Assembly (NCBI GenBank): GCA_046260155.1
Contig: JBJYXV010000077.1
Location: forward strand, 62,001 to 126,000
DNA: 64,000 nucleotides
Origin: PFL25 sp046260155
GTDB taxonomy: Bacteria > Chloroflexota > Anaerolineae > Anaerolineales > UBA4823
Direction: 5' to 3'
In this document: piece after piece, positions 35,841 through 44,215 of the stretch
How positions within the stretch are numbered: position 1 is the stretch's first letter
How the letters are laid out: each line of letters opens with the position of its first letter
The notes under the pieces: model-generated
Database searches by the model: none
The model's input: the letters and a program-made list of their open reading frames with translations, nothing else
What the model was told of the DNA's origin: nothing
Position numbers and translations under genes: made by a program

Positions 35841-35965
35841 CACCGCACTCGAATTTCAAAAACACAAGCAATAATCAAACCGGATAAATATCCTGGTTTT
35901 GAAAACACAACATGAACGGCAGGGTTGAGGCTATAATTTCTGGTATTCCGGTGCATGGAGGAGAG

Positions 35966-37105
35966 ATGGACGCTGACAATTACGAAGTTATCTACCAGGT
36001 TCGCCAGAATCGATTAGCAGAAGCGATGAGTGAGGCGGGGCTGCGGGGTATGGCATTCAATGCAGGACCCAGCCTGACTTACTTAACAGGGCTTCACTTC
36101 CACCTCAGCGAAAGACCTGTAGTGGGGTTATTCACGATAGATGAGCCACCGATCATCATTCTGCCTGAACTCGAGGCCGGAAAATTAAACCATTTATCCT
36201 ATTCAATCCAGGGCTTCGCTTATGGAGAAAATCCAGATACGTGGTGGAAAGTATTTCAAAATGCACTCAATAGTGCTGATCTCCGGCGCAGCCAAATTGG
36301 TATAGAGCCGCGCTGGATGCGGGTATTGGAGCTCGATTTCCTGAATAATACTGGCCTGGAAATAGATTTTTTACCCGGGGATGCCTGTATGACCGGAATT
36401 CGGATTAGAAAAGATGAGGCTGAGATTTCCGCCATGCAGAAAGCCGTACATATTGCCCAGGATGCTCTCCAATCGGCACTGCCGGCGATAAAACCGGGGA
36501 TCACTGAAAAAGAACTGGCTGCCGAGATCACCGTACAGCTGCTGCGGCATGGTTCGAATTCCCAGCTGCCGTTCACACCTATTGTCGCTTCTGGTCCCAA
36601 CAGCGCCAATCCACACGCCTTCCCAGGAGATCGGGAATTGAAAAATGGTGATTTGGTGATCCTTGATTGGGGTGCCAACGTAGACGGTTATTTTTCTGAC
36701 CTTACACGGACCTTTACCCTTGGTGAGCCTGACAATGAGATGAAAATCATCGCTCGCATTGTGAACCAGGCGAATTCAGCTGCCCGGGAGGCTGCGGGAC
36801 CTGGTGTGACGGCTCAGGAGGTCGATCAGGCAGCTCGGCGGGTAATTGAAGAGGCTGGATATGGCCAGTATTTTATCCACCGTACAGGACATGGCCTCGG
36901 CCTGGAAACACACGAGGCGCCATACATCCGGGATGGCAACCTGCTGTCACTGGAGCCAGGGATGAGCTTCACTATCGAGCCAGGGATTTATATTACCGGT
37001 CGAGGTGGAGTGCGTATTGAAGATGATGTCCTGATCACCGACCAGGGACTGCGCAGTTTCAGCGATTTATCCAGAGAATTAATCAATCTCGAGCCTCAGA
37101 GTTAG
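35966..37105 (+). CDS. Xaa-Pro aminopeptidase family M24 metallopeptidase
   Basis: 379 residues. A creatinase-like N-terminal domain (about 1-130) is followed by the M24 pita-bread domain. Metal ligands are visible in LVILDWGANVDGYFSDLTRTF (two Asp), HRTGHGLGLETHEAPY (His), MSFTIEPGIY (Glu) and GVRIEDDV (Glu). It should remove N-terminal residues before proline from peptides, in the cytosol. The ATG at 35966 follows GGAGGAGAG at ideal distance; an upstream in-frame ATG adds unrelated residues. Together with the peptide transporter at 29-35 kb it could take part in peptide use, but they are not in one operon. Confidence 0.92.
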   Translation: MDADNYEVIYQVRQNRLAEAMSEAGLRGMAFNAGPSLTYLTGLHFHLSERPVVGLFTIDEPPIIILPELEAGKLNHLSYSIQGFAYGENPDTWWKVFQNALNSADLRRSQIGIEPRWMRVLELDFLNNTGLEIDFLPGDACMTGIRIRKDEAEISAMQKAVHIAQDALQSALPAIKPGITEKELAAEITVQLLRHGSNSQLPFTPIVASGPNSANPHAFPGDRELKNGDLVILDWGANVDGYFSDLTRTFTLGEPDNEMKIIARIVNQANSAAREAAGPGVTAQEVDQAARRVIEEAGYGQYFIHRTGHGLGLETHEAPYIRDGNLLSLEPGMSFTIEPGIYITGRGGVRIEDDVLITDQGLRSFSDLSRELINLEPQS

Positions 37106-37158
37106 CCTGCATTCTTCAGGCAGGGAGGCTTTGGGATTTGCAGCCCTGAAAGTGGTTT

Positions 37159-38343
37159 ATGAAACGAGATCTGATTCTGGTCGGTATTGCTATGTTTACC
37201 TGGGGGCTTGGGGAAGGTCTATTTATCTTCTTCCAACCAATATACCTGCAAGAATTGGGGGCGGATCCAATCTTGATTGGCACGATTTTGGGGGGTTTTG
37301 GGATGGCGATGACGCTGTCTCACATCCCGGCAGGATTTCTTGCGGATCGAATCGGGCGCAAACCAATCATGGTGGCTGCCTGGCTGACCGGTACAATTGC
37401 TTGCTGGATGATGGCATTTGCAACCACATTATTGATATTCACGATTGGTCTTTTCTTTTATGGAATGACATTATTTGTGATGTCTCCGCTGCAGAGCTAT
37501 TTAACTGCTGCTCGAGGAAAATTATCGGTGGGCCGGGTGATCACATTGATGTCAGCCAGTTACAACCTAGGTGTGATCGTAGGCCCGGTTATCGGTGGGC
37601 GCATCGGGGACCAGTATGGGTTGAGACAAGCGTATTTTGTTGCAGGTGTGATCTTTGTTTTATCCCTGGTGGTGATCTCATTCATTCGTCCGCAACCCGT
37701 GGAGCAGGCAGTCACCAGGCAAGCTGGAAATCGCCTGTTCATTTCAAAACGCTATCTGGTATATATGGGGGTGATTTTCTTCGCTTTCCTGGCGATGTAT
37801 CTACCCCAACCGTTGACCCCTAATTATCTTACCAACCAGGCTGGATTTGATTTGAGCCGCATTGGGTTCTTATTTTCAGTTTCCAGCCTTGGTGTCGTTT
37901 TCCTGAACCTGGTGCTCGGATCGTTGCCAGCGCTGACTGGTTTCATTCTTGGTCAGTTTGCAATGGTTTTGTTTTGTTTAATCTTATGGTTAACCAGCGA
38001 TTATGCCTGGTATGTGTTTGGATTCCTGATGCTTGGAGGATTTAGAACTGCTCGCAACCTCGGTATTGCCCAGGTTCGCCAACTGGTGCCAGCAGCTAAA
38101 ATGGGGTTGGCTTACGGTGTTGCAGAAACGGCAGGAGGCGCCGCAGTGATACTGGCCCCTATCCTGGCAGGATTTCTCTATACCCAGAACCCGATCTTAA
38201 TGTATATCGTTGGACTTGGGCTCATTGTTGTTTCGATTTTCGTCAGTGTACGTTTCTCTCCAAGTCCGGGCAATTATGAATATTCAACAATTACCAGCGA
38301 ACCCCGCTCCGCAGCCGATCGACCTGGAAGCACCGAGAGCTGA
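37159..38343 (+). CDS. Major facilitator superfamily transporter
   Basis: 394 residues with about twelve transmembrane segments. The motif A-like loop GFLADRIGRKPIMVAAW is between helices 2 and 3 (near residues 60-75), preceded by ILIGTILGGFGMAMTLSHIP. The second half has VAETAGGAAVILAPILAGFLY. MFS drug or metabolite exporters look like this, but the substrate cannot be read from sequence. It begins 53 bases after the peptidase gene on the same strand and may share its mRNA. Its 3' end overlaps a possible antisense small ORF. Confidence 0.88.
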   Translation: MKRDLILVGIAMFTWGLGEGLFIFFQPIYLQELGADPILIGTILGGFGMAMTLSHIPAGFLADRIGRKPIMVAAWLTGTIACWMMAFATTLLIFTIGLFFYGMTLFVMSPLQSYLTAARGKLSVGRVITLMSASYNLGVIVGPVIGGRIGDQYGLRQAYFVAGVIFVLSLVVISFIRPQPVEQAVTRQAGNRLFISKRYLVYMGVIFFAFLAMYLPQPLTPNYLTNQAGFDLSRIGFLFSVSSLGVVFLNLVLGSLPALTGFILGQFAMVLFCLILWLTSDYAWYVFGFLMLGGFRTARNLGIAQVRQLVPAAKMGLAYGVAETAGGAAVILAPILAGFLYTQNPILMYIVGLGLIVVSIFVSVRFSPSPGNYEYSTITSEPRSAADRPGSTES

Positions 38344-38560
38344 CTTCCAGGCAATCCCCTTCATCGAATCGTGCAATCGAAAGCAAGCCGATACCGTAAA
38401 ACCTATCTGGTGATACAAAAAATTTTCTGCTGTTTTTGGTCTCTTCGCCATGCGGTCCATGCACAATTTGAGCAGAATAGAGGTCCCTCAATATGGTTTT
38501 CTTGACAGGTATCCCTGCCTGAACCTTGTGATCTAATTCCCGCAGGATTTTTCGATACAA
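38291..38560 (-). CDS. Possible small protein, 89 residues, antisense to the MFS gene end
   Basis: A TTG-started ORF on the minus strand that overlaps the last 53 bases of the MFS gene. The product (YRKILRELDHKVQAGIPVKK ... SPDRFYGIGLLSIARFDEGD) has a composition like a real soluble protein, more so than most shadow ORFs here, but matches nothing I know and has no clear ribosome site. The rest of the 38344-38674 gap holds only the terminator of the EF-G-like gene. It may be a decayed gene. Confidence 0.25.
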   Translation of the reverse strand: MYRKILRELDHKVQAGIPVKKTILRDLYSAQIVHGPHGEETKNSRKFFVSPDRFYGIGLLSIARFDEGDCLEVSSRCFQVDRLRSGVRW

Positions 38561-38624
38561 TGGCTGCTCAAATTTCCCTAGGTTTTGAAATTAATTCAAT
38601 TGAGATTCGGGGAGCCGCGCAGAT

Positions 38625-38657
38625 AATAAAAAACCCGCTTATAAATTAGCGGGTTTC
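38625..38657 (-). terminator. Rho-independent terminator of the EF-G-like gene
   Basis: AACCCGCT/AGCGGGTT stem with an 8-base loop, followed on the minus strand by TTTTTTATTAT. It lies 20 bases after the stop at 38675. Confidence 0.85.
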
Positions 38658-38674
38658 ATCTCATGAACCGGGAT

Positions 38675-40747
38675 TTACTCTTCTTTCTGAGCTGCCAGCT
38701 CTTTTTGACGGGCCTCGATCACCTCCTGCGCGATATGGGCGGGGACGGTTTCATAATGAGAAAATTCCATGGTGAACACACCTCTGCCGCCCGTCATCGA
38801 TCGCAGGTCAGTAGTGTAGCGCTGCATTTCGGCTAACGGAACCTGAGCAGTTACGATTGAACGTCCTTTTTCTGTGTCCATGCCCTGGACACGAGCACGC
38901 CGGGTATTCAGGTCACCCATGATATCGCCCATATTCGCTTCAGGGACGGTAATCACGGCTTCCATAATCGGTTCGAGCAATACTGGAGCAGCATCTTTCA
39001 CAGCCAATTTGAAAGCCTCGCGCCCCGCGATTTCGAAAGCAACCGGTTTTGAATCGACCGGGTGCTCTTTCCCATCGTATACCTCAACGTGCACCTTTTC
39101 GACAGGGAAGTGGGCGATCACGCCGGTTTGCATGACAGCCTTAACACCTTTTTCAATTGCTGGCATATAGTTCTGGGAAATTGCTCCACCGAAGACCTTA
39201 TTCTCAAACAAGAAATTCTCATCCTGCAAGGGTTCCACGCGCATGAAAACTTCTGCGAATTGCCCGGCGCCGCCGGTCTGTTTCTTGTGCCGGTACTGAG
39301 CCTGTCCGAGCCTTGTAATCGTCTCACGATAGGGCACCCTGGGTTCTTCAAGATTCAAGCCGGTCTGGAATTTTGCTTCCGCTTTTCGGATGGCGACATC
39401 GATATGTTGGTCACCCATACCCTGTAAAATTGTCTGGTTCGTACTTGGTTCCTGGTACCAGGAAAGAGTCATATCTTCTTCACACAGGCGGGTAAGGGTC
39501 GGGCTGATCTTGGCTGAATCTGACTGGGTTTTCGGAGTAAGAGCCACCCTGTAAAGTGCATTGGGGTATTCAGGTATGGGGAGTTCAAGAGGTTGGGCTC
39601 GATCGCAGAGTGTGTCGCCGGTTGAGGTGGCAGTAAGCTTCGGTACTGCTGCAATATCACCTGCGTGAACAGTCTTCACAGAAATGGCTTCTTTTCCCCT
39701 GAGCAGATTTAGGTTACCGATTCTTTCTTCTGTTTCCTTGTTTTGATTCCAAACCCGGGTATCCGAGGTGAGCAACCCGGAATAGACTCTCAGGTAGGTA
39801 ATTTTCCCTACAAATGGATCTGCAGTTGTTTTCCAAGCGTAAATCGCCAATGGTCCGCTGTCGCTTGCAGTGAGCTCCACATCGCCACTTTTTCCAGTGG
39901 CAGTAACAGGCGGTGCCTCATCAGGAGAAGGCAGCAGCTCAATGATCGCATCCAAGAGGGGTGCCAGGCCGATTTCGGCCGTTCCCGAGCTGACAAATGC
40001 CGGAACGTAAGAACCCGAGCGGAATACAGCCACTAATCCACGCATGATCTCTTTTGTATCCAGAGCTTCTCCCTCTAAATACTTCATCAGCAACTCGTCT
40101 TCCCCCTCTGCAGCTGCTTCAATCAGCTCATTATGGGCAGCATCAGCCTCGTCTTTCAGTTCCGCAGGGATTTCCGCCCCGGTTGTGCCATCTCCTGAAT
40201 ATGCTTTCATTGAAAGCAGGTCGATGACTCCCTGGAAATCTTGCTTTTCACCCCATGGAATCTGCAATGGAAGCAAGCGAACCTCGGAAAGTTGCTGGAT
40301 TGAGTCAAGCGCTTTTTTGAAATCAGCATTGTCGCGATCCATTTTATTGATTACAACAAAGCGTGGAATATTGAATTGATCACAATACGTCCAGGCGATT
40401 TCCGTACCTACTTCTGCACCGGCCACTGAATCCACGATAACGAGAGCACCGTCCGAAACCCTTAGTGCGGATACCATCTCTCCAACAAAATCTGTGTAGC
40501 CGGGTGTGTCCAGAAAATTCACCTTGTGGTTTTTATATTCAACTGGGATCACTCCAGTTGATAGTGAAATCCCGCGGCGAACCTCCTCTTCCTCGAAGTC
40601 ACTCGTCGTCGATCCATCCTCGATCCTGCCCAGGCGCGTCGTAGCTCCTGAAAAGTGTAGAAATGCTTCTGCCAACATTGTTTTCCCGGCGCTGCTGTGG
40701 GATACCAGGGCAATGTTGCGGATATTTTCGGTCGTATATTCTTTCAT
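38675..40747 (-). CDS. Elongation factor G-like translational GTPase
   Basis: 690 residues in five domains like EF-G. G1 is SHSSAGKTML instead of the usual GHxDAGKTT, G2 lies in RRGISLSTG, G3 is LDTPGYTDFVGE and G4 NKMDRDN. Domain IV has EVYDGKEHPVDSKPVAFEIA and domain V ends MTGGRGVFTMEFSHYE. The divergent P-loop and shorter length place it with the second EF-G group (EF-G II/FusA2-like), whose role differs from the main translocase; canonical fusA normally sits in the str operon, which is not here. AGGAG precedes the ATG; promoter TTGACA-17-TAAAAT lies at 40786-40814. Confidence 0.88.
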   Translation of the reverse strand: MKEYTTENIRNIALVSHSSAGKTMLAEAFLHFSGATTRLGRIEDGSTTSDFEEEEVRRGISLSTGVIPVEYKNHKVNFLDTPGYTDFVGEMVSALRVSDGALVIVDSVAGAEVGTEIAWTYCDQFNIPRFVVINKMDRDNADFKKALDSIQQLSEVRLLPLQIPWGEKQDFQGVIDLLSMKAYSGDGTTGAEIPAELKDEADAAHNELIEAAAEGEDELLMKYLEGEALDTKEIMRGLVAVFRSGSYVPAFVSSGTAEIGLAPLLDAIIELLPSPDEAPPVTATGKSGDVELTASDSGPLAIYAWKTTADPFVGKITYLRVYSGLLTSDTRVWNQNKETEERIGNLNLLRGKEAISVKTVHAGDIAAVPKLTATSTGDTLCDRAQPLELPIPEYPNALYRVALTPKTQSDSAKISPTLTRLCEEDMTLSWYQEPSTNQTILQGMGDQHIDVAIRKAEAKFQTGLNLEEPRVPYRETITRLGQAQYRHKKQTGGAGQFAEVFMRVEPLQDENFLFENKVFGGAISQNYMPAIEKGVKAVMQTGVIAHFPVEKVHVEVYDGKEHPVDSKPVAFEIAGREAFKLAVKDAAPVLLEPIMEAVITVPEANMGDIMGDLNTRRARVQGMDTEKGRSIVTAQVPLAEMQRYTTDLRSMTGGRGVFTMEFSHYETVPAHIAQEVIEARQKELAAQKEE

Positions 40748-40785
40748 TAATCGTTCTTCTCCTATATATATTCTTTGGCTGACTG

Positions 40786-40814
40786 ATTTTAAGGTAAGTC
40801 GGTGCTATTGTCAA
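40786..40814 (-). promoter_or_regulatory. Promoter of the EF-G-like gene
   Basis: Minus strand: perfect TTGACA (40809-40814), 17-base spacer, TAAAAT (40786-40791). Predicted leader about 30 bases with AGGAG before the ATG. Confidence 0.78.
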
Positions 40815-40890
40815 AGACTAAATGTGGAATCTGGGAAAATAACCAATTTTTAGAGTTTTCATCACCATTGTCAGGTAGAATACTTGAAAC

Positions 40891-41472
40891 ATGAGCTGGT
40901 TAAGACATCTTTATTTCAAATTTTTATATTTCCGGCAGCCTCCCTGGGACACACAGATATCACCACCTGAGCTGATCGAATTTATCGAGCATCATCCTCC
41001 AGCCCGGGCGTTGGACCTGGGTTGTGGAACAGGTACAAACGTGATCACCCTTGCGAAACATGGGTGGCAGGCGATAGGCGTGGATTACGTCAGGCGTGCA
41101 ATCGACCGTGCAAAATACAAAGCAGTGCAGGCGGGAGTAGACGTGAGTTTTGTGCTCAGCGATGTCACGCAGCTCAACAGTGTGAAAGGTGTATTTGATC
41201 TTGTGCTTGATATTGGCTGTTTTCACAGCCTGAACAATCGTGAAAAACAATCTTATGTAGCCAACCTGGGTGAATTAACTAAAACCGGGAGTACTTTCCT
41301 AATCTATGGGTTTCTTCGCGACAATCCCAGCAGTGGTCCTGGAATAGATGAAGCCGATTTGACCGGCTTGCAGAGATTTTTCAGCATAACGAAACGCGAG
41401 GAAGGCACCGACCATGGAGAGAGAATATCGGCCTGGCTGACTTTCGAGCGAAAAATTACAGATGTTCGATAG
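40891..41472 (+). CDS. SAM-dependent class I methyltransferase
   Basis: 193 residues. Motif I is ALDLGCGTGTNVITLAKHGW (near residue 40), then GVDYVRRAIDRAK as motif Post-I, FVLSDVTQL and DLVLDIGCFHSL as motifs II-III. The N-terminal FRQPPWDTQISPPELIEFIE is shared with a group of small methyltransferases of unknown target, some annotated as thiopurine or tellurite methyltransferase-like. A TAGAAT box ends 9 bases before the ATG, so the leader would be very short. It is followed after about 20 bases by the phosphatase-superfamily gene. Confidence 0.85.
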   Translation: MSWLRHLYFKFLYFRQPPWDTQISPPELIEFIEHHPPARALDLGCGTGTNVITLAKHGWQAIGVDYVRRAIDRAKYKAVQAGVDVSFVLSDVTQLNSVKGVFDLVLDIGCFHSLNNREKQSYVANLGELTKTGSTFLIYGFLRDNPSSGPGIDEADLTGLQRFFSITKREEGTDHGERISAWLTFERKITDVR

Positions 41473-41493
41473 ATGGTAGTTTGCCGATCACAA

Positions 41494-42456
41494 ATGAAGA
41501 TTTTATTTTTATTCATGGATGGAATTGGTTTGGGGAGCGATGATCCAGCCATCAACCCTTTTGCGAAGGTCGAAATGCCCAACCTGCAATCATTGCTGAT
41601 GGGCAATAAGCTGGTGTTAGACAGTCTGCCAGACAGCACATATGGAAGCAAGATCGAATCTGATCGCGGGATGCTGATCGCACTTGATGCAGGTTTGGGT
41701 GTGGGTGGAATGCCGCAGTCCGCCACCGGGCAGGCGGTCTTATTAACTGGAGAAAATATTCCCGCAAAAATTGGCCAGCATTATGGGCCAAAACCAAATA
41801 AAGAAGTTGCAGCTTACCTGAGAAATGGAAACATCTTCAGCACACTCGCTTCTTTAGGATATAAATCTGGATTGATCAATGCGTATCCACAGGGGTATTT
41901 TGATTCTATCCAATCCGGGCGCCGGTTATATTCTGCGGTACCCCTGGCGGTGACCAGCGCTGGCATACCCCTAAAAACTCAAGCTGATTTAATCGCTGGT
42001 AGGGCATTGTCAGCTGACTTTACTGCGAAGGGCTGGCGAGAGCGTCTGAACCTGCCAGAAACCCCGGTATTAACACCTGAAGAAGCTGGTGAACGATTGG
42101 CATTATTGGCTGGAGATTATGACCTGGCTTTCTTTGAGTATTGGTTGAGTGACTATGCTGGGCATAGCCAGGATATGCAAGCTGCTGGAAATTTACTCAT
42201 TACCTTCGACCAGGTTCTGGGTGGCTTATTAAAACGATGGGATGACCAGCAGGGATTGATACTGATCACCTCTGATCACGGAAACATGGAGGATCTATCT
42301 ACCCGCCGCCATACGAATAATCCTGTTCCCGCACTGCTGGTCGGTGAACAAGCGCTGCGGGTGGAATTTTCTTGCGGATTAACTGATTTAACTGGAATTA
42401 CACCCGCAATTTTGCGTATAATTCAACAAGATCGAGTTTTACCAAATAGCTCTTAA
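41494..42456 (+). CDS. Alkaline-phosphatase-superfamily metalloenzyme
   Basis: 320 residues. Metal ligands appear in ILFLFMDGIGLGSDDP (start), the nucleophile context MPQSATGQAVLLTGENIP (Ser or Thr), and LILITSDHGNMEDLSTRRHTNNPVPALLVG at the end, which is the DHG...H pattern of phosphoglycerate mutase/phosphopentomutase relatives. It is much shorter than GpmI (about 510) and unlike ApgM at 13 kb, so glycolytic mutase activity is not claimed. An ATG 21 bases upstream is also in frame; the MKILFLF start matches the superfamily. It lies between the methyltransferase and degV genes on the same strand. Confidence 0.82.
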   Translation: MKILFLFMDGIGLGSDDPAINPFAKVEMPNLQSLLMGNKLVLDSLPDSTYGSKIESDRGMLIALDAGLGVGGMPQSATGQAVLLTGENIPAKIGQHYGPKPNKEVAAYLRNGNIFSTLASLGYKSGLINAYPQGYFDSIQSGRRLYSAVPLAVTSAGIPLKTQADLIAGRALSADFTAKGWRERLNLPETPVLTPEEAGERLALLAGDYDLAFFEYWLSDYAGHSQDMQAAGNLLITFDQVLGGLLKRWDDQQGLILITSDHGNMEDLSTRRHTNNPVPALLVGEQALRVEFSCGLTDLTGITPAILRIIQQDRVLPNSS

Positions 42457-42474
42457 TGCGCCCAGGAGTGAGAT

Positions 42475-43341
42475 ATGCAAAGAGTAGCAATTGTCACTGA
42501 CAGTACCGCCTGCATCCCCGAAAATATGCTTGAAGAACTGGATATTCATTGGCTGCCATATTATATTCACAGTGGGGCGCAGACACTGCGTGATATGGTG
42601 ACCATCACACCGGAAGAGTTCTATGCCTGGCTTCCAACAGCGAAGGAATTACCCCATACAGCCACTCCCGGTCCGGGTGAATATTTGAACATGTATCAGA
42701 AGCTGGCCCGGCAAGGAATACGCCAGATTGCCAGCATTCATATGACTTCGAAAGGCAGTGGTGCCTTTCAGGCTGCTCAAACTGCCAAGGGTATGCTGAA
42801 AAGTTTACTTCCCCAATTAGTGGTCGAGGTAATTGATACGCTCAATGTCTCAATGTGCCACGGGTGGATGGTGATCGAAGCCGCACGTGAAGCAATCCGG
42901 GGGGCATCGCTGGACAAGGTTGTCAATAAGGTCTCCCAGCTGATCCCGATCACGCGTATGCTGCAGACCGCGGATACTTTGAAATACCTGTATATGGGTG
43001 GCCGGATTGGGAAAGCTCAGCATCTGGTAGGAAGCCTGTTAAGCATAAAACCGATTATCAGCATGGAGGACGGGATTATCGTGTCTCTTGGTACTGCTCG
43101 CAGCCGCAGCCGGGCGTACAAGATGATGGTTGAAAAAATTGAATCTGTGGTGGGTTATCAGGGAAAAATTAAGATCGCATACGTGCACGCTGCTGCAAGA
43201 GCAGAAGCAGAACGAATCAGGGAACTGGTTGAAGAGCGGTTATCCCCCGTAGAAACGATCTTTGCTGAACTGTCACCAGCTCTGGGTGTCCATACTGGTC
43301 CGGGAACTGCTGGAGTGTGTTATTTCCCCCTGAAACCTTGA
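42475..43341 (+). CDS. DegV-family fatty-acid-binding protein
   Basis: 288 residues. VAIVTDSTACIPENMLEELDI, HTATPGPGEYLNMYQKLA and MTSKGSGAFQAAQTA are the conserved ligand-contact segments, followed by TADTLKYLYMGGRIGKAQHLVGSLLSIKPIISM. In Firmicutes these proteins (FakB) hold a fatty acid for phosphorylation by FakA; no fakA is in this window. AGGAGTGAG precedes the ATG. It is 18 bases after the phosphatase-superfamily gene, in one probable operon with it. Confidence 0.93.
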   Translation: MQRVAIVTDSTACIPENMLEELDIHWLPYYIHSGAQTLRDMVTITPEEFYAWLPTAKELPHTATPGPGEYLNMYQKLARQGIRQIASIHMTSKGSGAFQAAQTAKGMLKSLLPQLVVEVIDTLNVSMCHGWMVIEAAREAIRGASLDKVVNKVSQLIPITRMLQTADTLKYLYMGGRIGKAQHLVGSLLSIKPIISMEDGIIVSLGTARSRSRAYKMMVEKIESVVGYQGKIKIAYVHAAARAEAERIRELVEERLSPVETIFAELSPALGVHTGPGTAGVCYFPLKP

Positions 43342-43442
43342 GTACGACAAATCCCAAAACTCCATCCCGGGAGACTATGGTCTTTTAACGCCTCTGCGCT
43401 TTCCTGTCTGGTCCCAAGGTTGCCTGATTCCTGCAGGCAAGA

Positions 43443-44192
43443 TCAAGCAGGTGGGAAGATCTGCCAGCTGTTCTCCAGGGCGAGATCTCTCAACTCTGCA
43501 TCTGGATAGACCGCAACCGGATTGCCGACCATGGTTAGTATTTGCTGGTCGGAAATAGAGTCTGCGTAAGAAAAACTACTGCTGAAATCGATCTTAATTT
43601 GATGTTGCCGCAGGTAGCTGCGGGTCAGGATGACTTTATCCGCACCGATACAAGCTGGGCTGCTGTTGAATCCAGTGAAAATCCCATTCTTTATCTCCAG
43701 CCCCGTGCCGATAGCATGATCTGCGTTTATCTCATCTGCCAGGCGTTTCAACAGGGGAACGGGTGTCCCGGACACCAGGATTGTTAAATCACCCTGTGTC
43801 TTGTGCTGGTTCAGGATATGGCAGACGTCTGCACGCCAGGTGGGCTTTACCCTGGTTTGGGCCACCCAGTCCCAAACCTGGTCTGCTTGATCCAGGGTAT
43901 ACCCTCTCAAGTACCAACCGAGATGGGCTGGCCAGGGTTTGCGAAAAGCTTCATCAGAGATGAAGCCAGCTTTCCAGAATATATAAAGCGGGAAATGGTA
44001 TGCCATGTATATGCGGTGAGTCCACTGGCGTTTATTGTGCACCTTAAAATAATCGATGATGCCCTGCCAGACATGGGCACTGGTCAGTGTACCATCCAGG
44101 TCGAAGAAAGCAGCTCTTGTTGAAATGATATTTAGCCCTTCGAAAAAACCAGGTGCTTCGCAAATCTTAGCAATGACCCGCGAAGCACCCAA
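43443..44192 (-). CDS. HAD-IB family phosphatase
   Basis: 249 residues. HAD motif I AAFFDLDGTLTSAHVW, motif II LTILVSGTPVPLLKRLA, and a late FSYADSISDQQILTMVGNPVAVYPD (motifs III-IV) fit the HAD-IB group that includes SerB and CicA. Such enzymes hydrolyse phosphomonoesters, and relatives act on phosphoserine or lysophospholipids; the substrate here is open. The only usable start is a TTG at 44192 with no clear ribosome site; it is 24 bases after the acyl-CoA ligase gene on the same strand, so reinitiation is possible. Confidence 0.85.
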   Translation of the reverse strand: MGASRVIAKICEAPGFFEGLNIISTRAAFFDLDGTLTSAHVWQGIIDYFKVHNKRQWTHRIYMAYHFPLYIFWKAGFISDEAFRKPWPAHLGWYLRGYTLDQADQVWDWVAQTRVKPTWRADVCHILNQHKTQGDLTILVSGTPVPLLKRLADEINADHAIGTGLEIKNGIFTGFNSSPACIGADKVILTRSYLRQHQIKIDFSSSFSYADSISDQQILTMVGNPVAVYPDAELRDLALENSWQIFPPA

Positions 44193-44215
44193 TTGTTGAT
44201 CGAAAATTTGAAATG

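Noticed and set aside
37131..37823. 230-residue plus-strand ORF rich in Cys and Trp
   Set aside because: It is a frame-shifted shadow of the MFS transporter gene, which has clear helices and motif A in the other frame.
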